From an uncultured Candidatus Melainabacteria bacterium (GTDB lineage Bacteria > Cyanobacteriota > Vampirovibrionia > Gastranaerophilales > Gastranaerophilaceae): a DNA stretch of 25,879 nt. A program made the position numbers and the translations under genes. The stretch lies in the NCBI GenBank assembly GCA_934754505.1, contig CAKVIE010000024.1, positions 1-25,879 of the forward strand, read 5' to 3'. Positions 1-7,307 of this stretch are shown here, piece by piece. The notes beneath the pieces are model-generated. The model did no database searches, had not been told where the DNA came from, and was given only the letters and a program-made list of their open reading frames with translations. Each line of letters begins with the position of its first letter. The stretch's first letter is position 1.

Positions 1-228
1 GGTTTTGCTCCGCCTGATACGGTGTTTGCTCTTGTTGAAGTTGTACCGCTTGAAGATGATGCTCTTGTCGGTTTTGCACCGCCAGATACGGTATTTGCTC
101 TCGTTGAAGTTGTACCTCTTGAAGATGATGCTCTCGTCGGTTTTGCTCCGCCTGATACGGTGTTTGCTCTTGTTGAAGTTGTACCGCTTGAAGATGATGC
201 TCTTGTCGGTTTTGCTCCGCCTGATACA
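1..228. repeat. 69-bp tandem repeat, three copies plus a partial one
   Basis: Units lie at 1-69, 70-138 and 139-207, with a truncated unit at about 208-228. They are in frame with the minus-strand CDS, so each encodes 23 residues. Copies 1 and 3 are nearly identical. Copy 2 differs at several scattered, mostly synonymous positions and has one Ser-to-Arg change. The array continues off the window, so its length is unknown and probably variable between strains. Confidence 0.9.
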
Positions 229-578
229 CCCGATGTTCTTGTCGAAGTGGTTAAAGAGCCGAAAGAGCCTGTTCTTGGAGTTGATGAGCTGCTTGAGCCG
301 CTTGATTGAGTCGGTTTTGAACTTGTTCTCGGAGCAGAACCTGAAAAAATATTGTTAGGTTTTGTTGTTGTCGGAGTACTTTTTGCAGGAGTATTTTTTG
401 CAGCAGCATTTGACGTTCCTCTTGACGGTGAAAAACTGTCTATTTGCGGTTTTTTCGTTGTTTGAGGTTTGTTCGTATTATTTGAGCTACTTGTGCTGCC
501 CGTTGTTCTCGGTTGACTTCGGTTTACACTTGCCGTACTTGTTGCTCTTGAAGTGTACGATGCATTTATTCCTACCAT
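1..578 (-). CDS. Ser/Thr-rich low-complexity repeat protein, C-terminus beyond window
   Basis: Reading the minus strand from ATG at 578 gives an open frame running off the left edge (about 192 codons, no stop). The start is chosen because GGAG (587-590) lies 8 nt upstream; another in-frame ATG at 584 is only 2 nt from it. The protein begins MVGINASYTSRATSTAS, has no signal peptide or membrane segment, and is almost wholly Ser, Thr, Pro, Gly, Lys, Arg and Asn, so probably disordered. From about residue 124 it enters 23-residue repeats with parts TRASSSSGTTS and TRANTVSGGAKP. The copies differ mainly at synonymous sites, which supports selection on this frame; plus-strand ORFs here are shadows. 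Function unknown. It shares the string PAKSTP with the collagen-like protein at the other end of the window. Surface exposure or glycosylation is only a guess. Confidence 0.72.
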   Translation of the reverse strand, partial: MVGINASYTSRATSTASVNRSQPRTTGSTSSSNNTNKPQTTKKPQIDSFSPSRGTSNAAAKNTPAKSTPTTTKPNNIFSGSAPRTSSKPTQSSGSSSSSTPRTGSFGSLTTSTRTSGVSGGAKPTRASSSSGTTSTRANTVSGGAKPTRASSSRGTTSTRANTVSGGAKPTRASSSSGTTSTRANTVSGGAK

Positions 579-597
579 ATTCATTACTCCGATTTTA

Positions 598-622
598 GTT
601 ATATTTATATAATAAACATAAC
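598..622 (-). promoter_or_regulatory. Leader hairpin upstream of the Ser/Thr-rich gene
   Basis: An 11-bp inverted repeat (598-608 with 612-622) separated by 3 nt sits just upstream of the Shine-Dalgarno of the 578 start. In the minus-strand RNA the single imperfect pair is a G-U wobble, so it would fold as an intact short-loop hairpin. A weak promoter candidate overlaps it (TTTCAC, 17 nt, TATATA). It may be a 5' stabiliser or simply AT-rich promoter DNA. Confidence 0.35.
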
Positions 623-690
623 TAATTTGTGAAATTTGTTATAATCTTTAAGTTTTGTTATTCTTTGAGCTTCATTTCCATAAAAACTAT

Positions 691-726
691 AAAAACCTCG
701 CCAATTTAAAATTAAACGAGGTTTTT
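691..726 (-). terminator. Rho-independent terminator after the SPFH gene
   Basis: A perfect 10-bp inverted repeat (691-700 with 717-726, arms AAAAACCTCG and CGAGGTTTTT) with a 16-nt loop lies about 20 nt past the stop of the SPFH gene. T-rich sequence follows on the minus strand. The arms are also T-rich in the other direction, but no plus-strand gene ends here. Confidence 0.7.
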
Positions 727-746
727 ATTTGTTTGTTTTATCGAAT

Positions 747-1730
747 TTATTTTTTTACACCGTCGAGCATTTCTTTTATACCGTCAACTGATGAAAGAAC
801 TCCTGTCGCTTCATAAGGCATGTAAATAACTTTGTTGTTTTGACCTGATACCATATCTTTCAAGGTGTCTAAATATCTGACGGCAATCAAATATTTATCG
901 GGTTGTCCATGTCCTTCAATAGCTTCTACAATAAGTTGAATTGCTTTCTTTTCTGCTTGAGCTTCAAGAATTCTTGCATTTGCAAGACCTGATGCACGAA
1001 GTACGGCTGCTTGTTTATCACCTTCTGCCTTATTGATTGCTGCTTCTTTTTCACCTTCTGCTTCAAGAATTGCTGCTTTTTTCAAACCTTCAGCTTCAAG
1101 AATTGCCGCACGTCTGTCTCTTTCTGCTTTCATTTGTTTTTCCATTGATGCTTGGATATCTGCCGGAGGAATTACGTCTTGAAGTTCAACACGATTGACT
1201 TTTACGCCCCATTTATTTGATGCTTCATCAAGAATGTTGCGGAGTTTGTGATTAATCGTATCTCTTGATACCAAAACTTCGTCCAAATCAAGTTCACCGA
1301 TAATGTTTCTTAAAGTCGTTTGTGTAAGTTTTTCAATAGCTTCGGGAAGATTTTGAATTTCATATACGGCACTTTTCGGATTTACAATTTGAAAATAAAT
1401 TAATGCGTTAATTCCGATTGATACGTTATCCTTTGTGATTACGTTTTGACGAGGAAAATCATATACCGATTCTCTAAGGTCAATTCTGTCTCTTGAAGAA
1501 TAAAATGTATAACTGCGTCCGTCAGGCAATGTTTGCGTTTGTTTCCAGTTTATAGAACGTGGCATGTCTATCAACGGAATAATAAATTGAAATCCCGATT
1601 CAAGTACACGGTCGAATTTACCGAGTCTTTCAATAATCATAACTTCTGCTTGTTGAACAATTTTGATTGATTTTACGCAAAAAATAATCACGAAAATCGC
1701 TAAAAATACTAAAAAGATAAATCCGCCCAT
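747..1730 (-). CDS. qmcA: SPFH/Band 7 membrane protein, QmcA-type
   Basis: This 327-aa protein has one N-terminal membrane segment (about residues 3-20), then an SPFH/Band 7 domain with the motifs QQAEVMIIERLGKF, NVITKDNVSIGINA and WGVKVNRVELQDV. An Ala/Glu-rich coiled coil with repeated ILEAEG units follows (about residues 208-275). The tail KVIYMPYEATGVLSSVDGI closely parallels the end of E. coli QmcA. Family members form oligomeric membrane scaffolds tied to membrane protein quality control and lipid domains. The start has AGAGGAG upstream and ATG directly follows the TAA of the NfeD-like gene, so the two are an operon, as in E. coli ybbJ-qmcA and many NfeD/stomatin pairs. Family and operon logic are secure; the exact ortholog name is inferred. 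Confidence 0.92.
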   Translation of the reverse strand: MGGFIFLVFLAIFVIIFCVKSIKIVQQAEVMIIERLGKFDRVLESGFQFIIPLIDMPRSINWKQTQTLPDGRSYTFYSSRDRIDLRESVYDFPRQNVITKDNVSIGINALIYFQIVNPKSAVYEIQNLPEAIEKLTQTTLRNIIGELDLDEVLVSRDTINHKLRNILDEASNKWGVKVNRVELQDVIPPADIQASMEKQMKAERDRRAAILEAEGLKKAAILEAEGEKEAAINKAEGDKQAAVLRASGLANARILEAQAEKKAIQLIVEAIEGHGQPDKYLIAVRYLDTLKDMVSGQNNKVIYMPYEATGVLSSVDGIKEMLDGVKK

Positions 1731-2162
1731 TTATTTCTCCTCTAATTCTTCTACTGTAAAAATTATACTGTCGTTTGATAAAATTTTAACTTCTTTTCCA
1801 ACGGGAATTGTGCCTTTTTCCGTCACAGCCTGCCATTCTTCACCGTAAATTGTCACTCTGCCGTCTGTTTGAGTAACTTCTTTTACAACTTTTGCAAGCT
1901 TTCCGATATATTTATCTTCCATGCCCGTATTATGTTTTTTGCCTGTCATTTTTTTGAGCAAAAGTGGTCTGACAAGTCCGATTGAAGCTATTGCAACAAC
2001 TAAAAATACGAAAGTTATCACCGTCAAAGAATAGCCCAAATATGCGAACAAAGCCGAAACAAGGCTTGCAAATGCAAGGTTGATAAAAAATAACACAGGG
2101 GTAAACATTTCCAAAACCAAGAACACAACCGTCAAAATTAACAAAATATGCCAAAAATCCAT
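1731..2162 (-). CDS. NfeD-like membrane protein with C-terminal OB-fold
   Basis: This 143-aa protein has three or four hydrophobic helices (about residues 5-68), then a soluble C-terminal region containing IGKLAKVVKEVTQTDGRVTIYGEEW, here split as IGKLAKVVKEV and GRVTIYGEEWQAV. GxVxxxGExWxA is the hallmark of NfeD OB-fold domains. Short NfeD proteins lacking the ClpP-like protease domain, such as E. coli YbbJ, pair with SPFH proteins and are thought to assist their scaffolds. ATG at 2162 has AAGGAG 8-9 nt upstream. It is first in the two-gene operon with the SPFH gene (no gap) and lies just below a near-consensus promoter (2181-2209). Confidence 0.9.
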   Translation of the reverse strand: MDFWHILLILTVVFLVLEMFTPVLFFINLAFASLVSALFAYLGYSLTVITFVFLVVAIASIGLVRPLLLKKMTGKKHNTGMEDKYIGKLAKVVKEVTQTDGRVTIYGEEWQAVTEKGTIPVGKEVKILSNDSIIFTVEELEEK

Positions 2163-2180
2163 TCTAATCTCCTTATGAAG

Positions 2181-2209
2181 ATTATATCAAGATTTTTGAA
2201 AAGGTGCAA
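2181..2209 (-). promoter_or_regulatory. Sigma-70-type promoter for the NfeD/SPFH operon
   Basis: On the minus strand, -35 TTGCAC (2204-2209), a 17-nt spacer and -10 TATAAT (2181-2186) preceded by TGA, making an extended -10. The start point would be near 2174, giving a short leader of about 12 nt with the SD. Confidence 0.8.
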
Positions 2210-2221
2210 GATTACAAAAAA

Positions 2222-2253
2222 CAAAAGTCATATTTGTAAAAATATGACTTTTG
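2222..2253 (-). terminator. Terminator after the 73-aa orphan gene
   Basis: A perfect 13-bp inverted repeat (2222-2234 with 2241-2253) and a 6-nt loop, followed on the minus strand by TTTTTTG. It separates the 73-aa gene from the promoter of the NfeD/SPFH operon. Confidence 0.75.
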
Positions 2254-2272
2254 TAAAAATAAAACTTTGTTA

Positions 2273-2494
2273 CTATGTATCAGCAAGAAGACGTTTTTGT
2301 TTTTGTTTTGCTTGTTCTTCCTGTTCAGCTGTTTGGGGTTGAGCTTCTTCCGCATTTGCAATGCTGAAAATTCCGTTTAACGATAATTCTTTACCATTTT
2401 GAGTCAACGTATTTACGACACTTTCTCCTGATAAGCCTTTTGATGTTGCTTTTGCAAGGATTTTGTCTAAACCTCCCATTCCACCAATGTTCAT
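2273..2494 (-). CDS. Small hypothetical protein, 73 aa
   Basis: I do not recognise this family. The ORF starts MNIGGMGGLDKILAKATSKG behind a strong SD (AAAGGAG, about 7 nt before ATG) and is followed by a clear terminator, so it is probably a real monocistronic gene. The first half is Gly-rich then helical; the second half is Glu/Gln/Ala-rich (NAEEAQPQTAEQEEQ) and ends in a basic tail KQKQKRLLA, suggesting a charged helix. No signal peptide, no membrane segment and no Cys. A weak -10-like TACAAT lies near 2513-2518. Confidence 0.65.
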   Translation of the reverse strand: MNIGGMGGLDKILAKATSKGLSGESVVNTLTQNGKELSLNGIFSIANAEEAQPQTAEQEEQAKQKQKRLLADT

Positions 2495-2661
2495 TTATTT
2501 CTCCTTTTTTTATTGTACCCCTGTTACTATATACAAGTTTTTTTTACATTTATTATTTCAGAGTAATCGAAAAATGTTACATTTCTTAAATTGTTTTTGT
2601 CTTTTAAGAGTTGCTCTTTTGTCGGGTTTTATCGGCTGAAAATTTATGATAATATTCTTTT

Positions 2662-4503
2662 ATGAAAAAAACAGCTAAATTTTTATTATTAATAATTTTG
2701 ATAACAATAATTTTGACCTCTTGTTTTTCAAGAGATAGAAAAATCTCCGAAATTCAAGAAAATTCGGCACAATCAATCCACAAAGAACTTTCAAAATACG
2801 ATGAGCCTGTAAATATTTCTTTGAACGGTCGGGAATATCTGCAATCGCAGCTTCCTGCGGGTAAATTTGGCGGAGAATTTATAACCTCAACCATTGGAGA
2901 AGGTCCAAAAACCTTTAATCCTTGGGCATCTAAAGACAATACGTCTTCCGAAATCGGTGCTTTAATGTTTGATTCGCTGCTTTCAACAGACGTAAATACG
3001 GGTGAAGTTTGTCCCAAGATGGCGAAATCTTTTACGGTTTCTCCCGACAAAAAACACTACACCATAACTTTGCGAAAAGGCTTGAAATGGTCTGACGGCA
3101 AGGAAATTACAGCTGATGACGTTGTTTTCACTTGGAATGATATTATTCTTGCAGGTTACGGAAACACAAGTGTTCGGGATTCTGTCACCATCGACGGACA
3201 GCTTCCGAAAGTCAGAAAAATTGACCGTTATACAGTTGAATTTACTACGGTTAAGCCGTTTGCTCCGTTTTTGCGTTTTCTCTCCGAAAGCGTTGCCCCA
3301 AAACATGTTCTTGCCCCTGTTTTGAAAAAAGGTAAAAAATATTTTGACTCTTTTTGGAGTACAAATACTAACCCGAAAGACTTCGTAACCTCAGGACCTT
3401 TCAGACTTCAAGAGTATATTCCCGCTCAAAGAGTTGTCTTAAAACGTTACGATAATTATTTTATGATTGACAAAAATGAACAAAAACTCCCATATTTAGA
3501 CAAATATATTATCCAAATTGTAGGTGATTTAAACAACGAGCTTTTGAAATTTGAATCGGGCGAACTCGACACGATAAGCGTTCGAGGCTCTGATGCCGCA
3601 AGGTTTAAAAAGAACGAAACAAAAGGAAATTATACTCTGTTCAACCTCGGTCCTAACACGGGAACAATGTTTTTAGCTATCAATTTGAATAACCGAAAAG
3701 ATGAAAACGGCAAGCCTTTTGTTGACCCGATTAAGCAAAAATGGTTTAGAGATAAAAACTTCCGAAAAGCAATAGATTACGCAATCGACAGAGAGTCGCA
3801 GGTCGCAAATATCCTTAACGGTGCAGGTGAACCCCTGTTTACCTCGGAAGCTCTCGGCTCGATTTTCTTAAACGAAAATGTTGCAAAAGGTCATACCCGT
3901 GACCTCAAAAAAGCTCAACAACTCCTCTCTCAATCAGGTTTCTACAAAAACACTAATGGTGTTCTCTGCGATAAAGACGGGCATGAAGTGTCTTTTGACC
4001 TTTTGACAAATGCCGGAAATACCGAAAGAGAAGCCGTCGGAGTTATGATAAAAGCCGATTTGGCTGAACTCGGTATGAAAGTTAATTTTAAGCCCATTGA
4101 ATTTAATTCGTTAATCGGGAAACTTTCAGGAACTTTTGACTGGGATACAATGATTATGGGCTTCACAGGCAGTACGCTTGAGCCTCATGGCGGAAAAAAC
4201 GTTTGGTATTCAAACGGGCCTTTGCATATCTTCAATCAACGTGATGAAAAGGATTTTGGCAAGGATTTATTGGAGTTTGAAAAACAATCTGATATCTTAA
4301 TCGAACAAGGTGCATCGGAGCTTGAACATTCTAAACGAAAAGTTTATTACGATAAATTTCAAGAAATTATTGCGGACGAATGCCCGATGATTTACCTATA
4401 TTCGCCATTGAGATTGGTTGCGATGAGAAATCGTGTCGGAAATGTCGTGCCGACTCTTTTAGGCGGTGCTGTTCACAATCCTGCCGAAATATACATCAAA
4501 TAA
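2662..4503 (+). CDS. Oligopeptide-type ABC transporter substrate-binding lipoprotein
   Basis: This 613-aa protein is in solute-binding protein family 5 (DppA/OppA-like). It has a lipoprotein signal with lipobox LTSC (Cys21), so it should be membrane-anchored outside the cytoplasm. Family features include TFNPWASKDNTSSEI near residue 92, the PKMAKSFTVSPDKKHYTITL and GLKWSDGKEITADDVVFTW segments, then FRKAIDYAIDRE and a C-terminal PMIYLYSPLRLVAMRNRV. The likely ligand is a peptide or other small organic solute. No permease or ATPase gene lies nearby, so it must use components coded elsewhere. There is no SD; an extended -10-like box (TGATAATAT, 2647-2655) ends 6 nt before ATG, suggesting a leaderless mRNA. 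It meets the radical SAM gene tail to tail with no gap and no visible terminator. Confidence 0.93.
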   Translation: MKKTAKFLLLIILITIILTSCFSRDRKISEIQENSAQSIHKELSKYDEPVNISLNGREYLQSQLPAGKFGGEFITSTIGEGPKTFNPWASKDNTSSEIGALMFDSLLSTDVNTGEVCPKMAKSFTVSPDKKHYTITLRKGLKWSDGKEITADDVVFTWNDIILAGYGNTSVRDSVTIDGQLPKVRKIDRYTVEFTTVKPFAPFLRFLSESVAPKHVLAPVLKKGKKYFDSFWSTNTNPKDFVTSGPFRLQEYIPAQRVVLKRYDNYFMIDKNEQKLPYLDKYIIQIVGDLNNELLKFESGELDTISVRGSDAARFKKNETKGNYTLFNLGPNTGTMFLAINLNNRKDENGKPFVDPIKQKWFRDKNFRKAIDYAIDRESQVANILNGAGEPLFTSEALGSIFLNENVAKGHTRDLKKAQQLLSQSGFYKNTNGVLCDKDGHEVSFDLLTNAGNTEREAVGVMIKADLAELGMKVNFKPIEFNSLIGKLSGTFDWDTMIMGFTGSTLEPHGGKNVWYSNGPLHIFNQRDEKDFGKDLLEFEKQSDILIEQGASELEHSKRKVYYDKFQEIIADECPMIYLYSPLRLVAMRNRVGNVVPTLLGGAVHNPAEIYIK

Positions 4504-5538
4504 CTATTCTTCGATGATATTTTCTTCGACGTAACCTTCTACAATGGATTTTAACGTGCAAATTTCACCGTATAATGATGTAGTTATTCCTCTTTTTCGA
4601 GCTTCTGCTTTTGTAAAATCAATTAAGTCGTACAGTTTTAATGTCGTATTATCGGCAGAACGGGGCAAATCCTTTTGTCTGCGAGCTAATTCCGTGTTTT
4701 TTTCTATCCAGTTAAAATCAAGGTTTAAAATTACCGACCTTATTCCCATGCTTTGACACATATCGAGAAATTCCGTAATATTCTCGTTTTCGTCATTTAT
4801 TGTCGGGTTTAAAATGTATTTTACACGCAAAGCGTTTTTCTTCTTCGCCTGTGCCATTGAATATTTTCTTAAAGTTTCTCGAACTGTATAAAATTTATCA
4901 ACCTGTTTGATTTTTTTGTAAATTTCTCTATTGCCCGAGTCAATCGATATAACGATTTTGCATTTGTCGTGATTAAGTAATTTCGCTATCATCGGGGAAA
5001 ACTTTATCCCGTTTGTATGAATTACGACGTTTTTATATCCTTTTTCAAAAATTAACTCCAAAATATCGTCAAAGCGTTCATATAACGTCGGTTCTCCGCC
5101 TGCAAAATCGAAAATCGTTTCGGGAATAAAAAAATCATTCTCCATCATGTATTTCACAACAGAATATACATCGTATTTTTTTGTGTTGTGCAAAATATCT
5201 TCATCTCTCACACTTGGGCAGTAAATGCAGGAAGAATTGCACTCCGACCACGGTGTCAGCAAAATGAAGTTTATAAAATTATCATCTGACCACTCTTTTT
5301 TTATCAAATGGATACATTCTCGGCAAGGTTCAGGAACATTTCCCTCTCTGAACATCTTCCGAAATTCCCATTTTCTCCTGAAAAAATCTTCTTTCGTGAG
5401 TCCGTTTCCGTCAAAATAATCATAAATTAAAGGTCTGCCGCCAAAATTGTGATTGTGGTTGCTGCAATGTCTGACAGTGTTTTTTAAATCTAAAACAACC
5501 TCATGCTCTATGCAATTACAACTCACAAATTCCGACAT
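4504..5538 (-). CDS. Radical SAM protein with N-terminal Cys cluster
   Basis: This 344-aa enzyme has the radical SAM iron-sulfur motif CNSSCIYC (Cys100, 104, 107), then FAGGEPT, the HTNG strand motif and VISIDSG, all typical of a partial TIM barrel. Ahead of the barrel lie more Cys (7, 9, 25, 72, 75) with GGRPLIYDYF between them and PCRECI at the end, like the auxiliary-cluster Cys of SPASM/twitch domains, which are normally C-terminal. The C-terminal third has only isolated Cys. The substrate is unknown; such enzymes often modify peptides or sugars, and no precursor peptide gene is visible next door. The start has AGAGGAAA before ATG, and a promoter (5565-5593) overlaps the end of the upstream TPR gene, so it can be expressed alone. 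Confidence 0.88.
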   Translation of the reverse strand: MSEFVSCNCIEHEVVLDLKNTVRHCSNHNHNFGGRPLIYDYFDGNGLTKEDFFRRKWEFRKMFREGNVPEPCRECIHLIKKEWSDDNFINFILLTPWSECNSSCIYCPSVRDEDILHNTKKYDVYSVVKYMMENDFFIPETIFDFAGGEPTLYERFDDILELIFEKGYKNVVIHTNGIKFSPMIAKLLNHDKCKIVISIDSGNREIYKKIKQVDKFYTVRETLRKYSMAQAKKKNALRVKYILNPTINDENENITEFLDMCQSMGIRSVILNLDFNWIEKNTELARRQKDLPRSADNTTLKLYDLIDFTKAEARKRGITTSLYGEICTLKSIVEGYVEENIIEE

Positions 5539-5564
5539 ATTTTCCTCTGATAAATAACCTTTTA

Positions 5565-5593
5565 ATCATACTCGAAAAACAACTGGTTTTCAA
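5565..5593 (-). promoter_or_regulatory. Promoter of the radical SAM gene
   Basis: On the minus strand, TTGAAA (5588-5593), a 17-nt spacer and TATGAT (5565-5570). It overlaps the last codons and stop of the TPR gene (stop at 5590-5592). The expected start point is near 5558, giving about 20 nt of leader with an SD. Confidence 0.65.
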
Positions 5594-6186
5594 TCGTTTA
5601 ACGGCATTTGCTCCATTAAAGCATTGTATATTTTGAGCATTTTTTCAGCTTGCTTCTTCTTGTTTAACTTTTTATAAGTGAATGCAAGATTATAATAAAA
5701 GTCAGGCTCCGAAAGTCCGAACGAAATTGCCCTCATAAACGCACTTTTGGCTTTGGGATAATCTTCCAGACCTAAATAAGCGTTGCCCAAATTGTACCAA
5801 GCATAGGCAAATTCCTTATTTTGCTTTAAGCAAAGTTTGTAATTGTAAATCGCAGAATTATATTTTTTATCCCGCAAATACAAATTTCCCAAATTATAAT
5901 ACGGTTTGTAATTCTTCGGGTCTGTGGTTATTGCCTTTTGGAGCAAATAAATTGCATCTAACGTTCTGTCATAATCTTGCGTAATATTCGCAGCAAGCAG
6001 CCATAACTCGCAATCTCTCTCTCTTTCGGGGATTTTTAAAATAAGCTGATAAGCCTCTTTTATCTTGTTCGTATTGTATAAAACAATTACTTCCTTTTTT
6101 ATCTCGGAATAATCTTCACCGCAAAACGCAGGCTTCACCCCCGCAAGAAATAAAAATATTGCTAATAAAATTTTTAAGAATTTCAT
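5590..6186 (-). CDS. Small exported TPR protein
   Basis: With the start at ATG 6186 the protein is 198 aa and begins MKFLKILLAIFLFLAGVKPA, a good Sec signal peptide with likely cleavage after AFC. Cys here is not in a lipobox. The mature part has about four TPR motifs, including PYYNLGNLYLRDKKYNSAIYN and AYAWYNLGNAYLGLEDYPKA when read in 34-residue steps (each quoted in part). TPRs bind partner proteins, so this is probably a periplasmic scaffold; the partner is unknown. The frame extends upstream to 6240, but that adds a Lys-rich stretch before the signal. TATAAT ends 7 nt before 6186, fitting a leaderless start there. The gene is divergent from the MgtE-N-like gene. Confidence 0.82.
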   Translation of the reverse strand: MKFLKILLAIFLFLAGVKPAFCGEDYSEIKKEVIVLYNTNKIKEAYQLILKIPERERDCELWLLAANITQDYDRTLDAIYLLQKAITTDPKNYKPYYNLGNLYLRDKKYNSAIYNYKLCLKQNKEFAYAWYNLGNAYLGLEDYPKAKSAFMRAISFGLSEPDFYYNLAFTYKKLNKKKQAEKMLKIYNALMEQMPLND

Positions 6187-6330
6187 ATACATTATTATAT
6201 GCGTTTTGTCCTTTTTTTTGTTGATTTTATTAAAAAACATGTAAACTTTTGTAAAATTTCGAGTTATAATATTCCATGAAAAATCAATAAATATGCCGAA
6301 AAAGACTTTATATAAGTATCGGAGAACACA

Positions 6331-7230
6331 ATGATAACGTTAGATGTCAATTTAGCATACTTAATAAAAAACTATAAAGTTAATACGAAACGTATTAACG
6401 AAGCCGGTTTGACGACTATTGACGAGTTTATGGAAGCAGAAGCCGCTCAAGGTAATAAAAGTGCTGTTTCCTTTGAAAATGAAGTGTTCAATGATCCTCA
6501 ATCGATTTTAGAACTTTTCCAATTAACAAGTCCGAAAAACAGATTTTTAATCCTCAAAAACCTTAATACTAACGAATTACAGTATTTAATGCAGTTTTTG
6601 GGTGATAAAGAATTATATAATTCTTTGAAATTCTTATCTCAAGAAAAATTAATGAAAATGGTAAGCAAGTTACCGAAAGAAAAACTTGCAACCATTGTAT
6701 TTAACAGCTTTTCAGTGAAAAATTTCCTTAAAGTTACTCAAGAAAAGGAAATGAATAAATTTTTTGAATCTCCGAAACTCGAAAAAAATGACATCTTAAA
6801 AGCCGTAGAAGGAATGGAACCCGAAAAACTTCAAAGTATGATGGAGCTTTTAACAGGGCAGGTTTGTCAGCATTGTGATGCTAAAGAAGTTCAAGAAAAA
6901 ATGGCAGCTTTGGACGATAAAAAGTTCATGAGAACTTTGCAGGCATTCAATCCTGAAACAAAAGCAGCTTTGATTACAAATATGACAAAAGAAAACCCCG
7001 AGTATTTGCTTGAGTTCTCTAATGAAGCTTTGATGAAACCTTTGACTCAACTTCAAAAACCTGATTTCATCAAGACATTATCTGTTCTTGACCCGAAAGA
7101 TCATTTAGAATTATTGTCAGAACTTCCTGATGATATTATGCCGCTTGTTGTTACGCAAATTGACCCCGAAGTCTTTGCTAAACTTTTGGCAACTAACTTC
7201 AAAGACATTTTAAAGGAAATTTCTCTTTAA
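6331..7230 (+). CDS. Soluble helical-repeat protein, MgtE N-domain-like
   Basis: This 299-aa protein has no signal peptide or membrane segment. From about residue 55 on it is a series of short helical repeats with the pattern LxxLxxxxxxxLLxxL and frequent D/N-P at turns, for example LTSPKNRFLILKNLNTNEL, FLSQEKLMKMVSKLPKEKL and LDPKDHLELLSELPDDIM. This resembles the cytosolic superhelical N domain of MgtE magnesium channels (and FliG-like repeats), but the CBS and channel domains are absent. A CQHC pair lies near residue 182. The N-terminal 50 residues are different and contain FMEAEAAQGNKSAVSFENE. It probably binds other proteins; target unknown. ATG 6331 has CGGAGA about 7 nt upstream; a TATAAT at 6265-6270 may be its -10. 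Assignment to MgtE_N is by pattern only. Confidence 0.7.
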   Translation: MITLDVNLAYLIKNYKVNTKRINEAGLTTIDEFMEAEAAQGNKSAVSFENEVFNDPQSILELFQLTSPKNRFLILKNLNTNELQYLMQFLGDKELYNSLKFLSQEKLMKMVSKLPKEKLATIVFNSFSVKNFLKVTQEKEMNKFFESPKLEKNDILKAVEGMEPEKLQSMMELLTGQVCQHCDAKEVQEKMAALDDKKFMRTLQAFNPETKAALITNMTKENPEYLLEFSNEALMKPLTQLQKPDFIKTLSVLDPKDHLELLSELPDDIMPLVVTQIDPEVFAKLLATNFKDILKEISL

Positions 7231-7236
7231 TTCTGT

Positions 7237-7265
7237 TTGTCAAAACCCTTCAAAAATGTTAAAAT
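7237..7265 (+). promoter_or_regulatory. Promoter of the prepilin-like gene
   Basis: TTGTCA (7237-7242), a 17-nt spacer and TAAAAT (7260-7265) preceded by TGT (extended -10). The start point would be near 7272, about 36 nt before ATG 7308. It lies just after the stop of the MgtE-N-like gene. Confidence 0.72.
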
Positions 7266-7307
7266 AGTAATATAAATTATTGTTTGGACAGCTATGCAAA
7301 GGCTTTT

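Noticed and set aside
1..228. Possible CRISPR array or direct-repeat element at the left edge
   Set aside because: The 69-bp units are contiguous with no spacers and keep the minus-strand reading frame, so they are coding tandem repeats.
22..598. Plus-strand ORFs at 5-358, 22-309 and 362-598
   Set aside because: No SD or promoter fits them, and repeat copy differences are mostly synonymous in the minus frame; they are shadows of the Ser/Thr-rich gene.
5574..5591. Hairpin between the TPR and radical SAM genes as a terminator
   Set aside because: Only a 5-bp A-T stem; the same bases are better explained as the radical SAM promoter.
7284..7307. TTG start at 7284 for the prepilin-like gene
   Set aside because: It would give an unusually long leader; ATG 7308 has AAAGG and yields the normal MNRKNAFTLIE leader.
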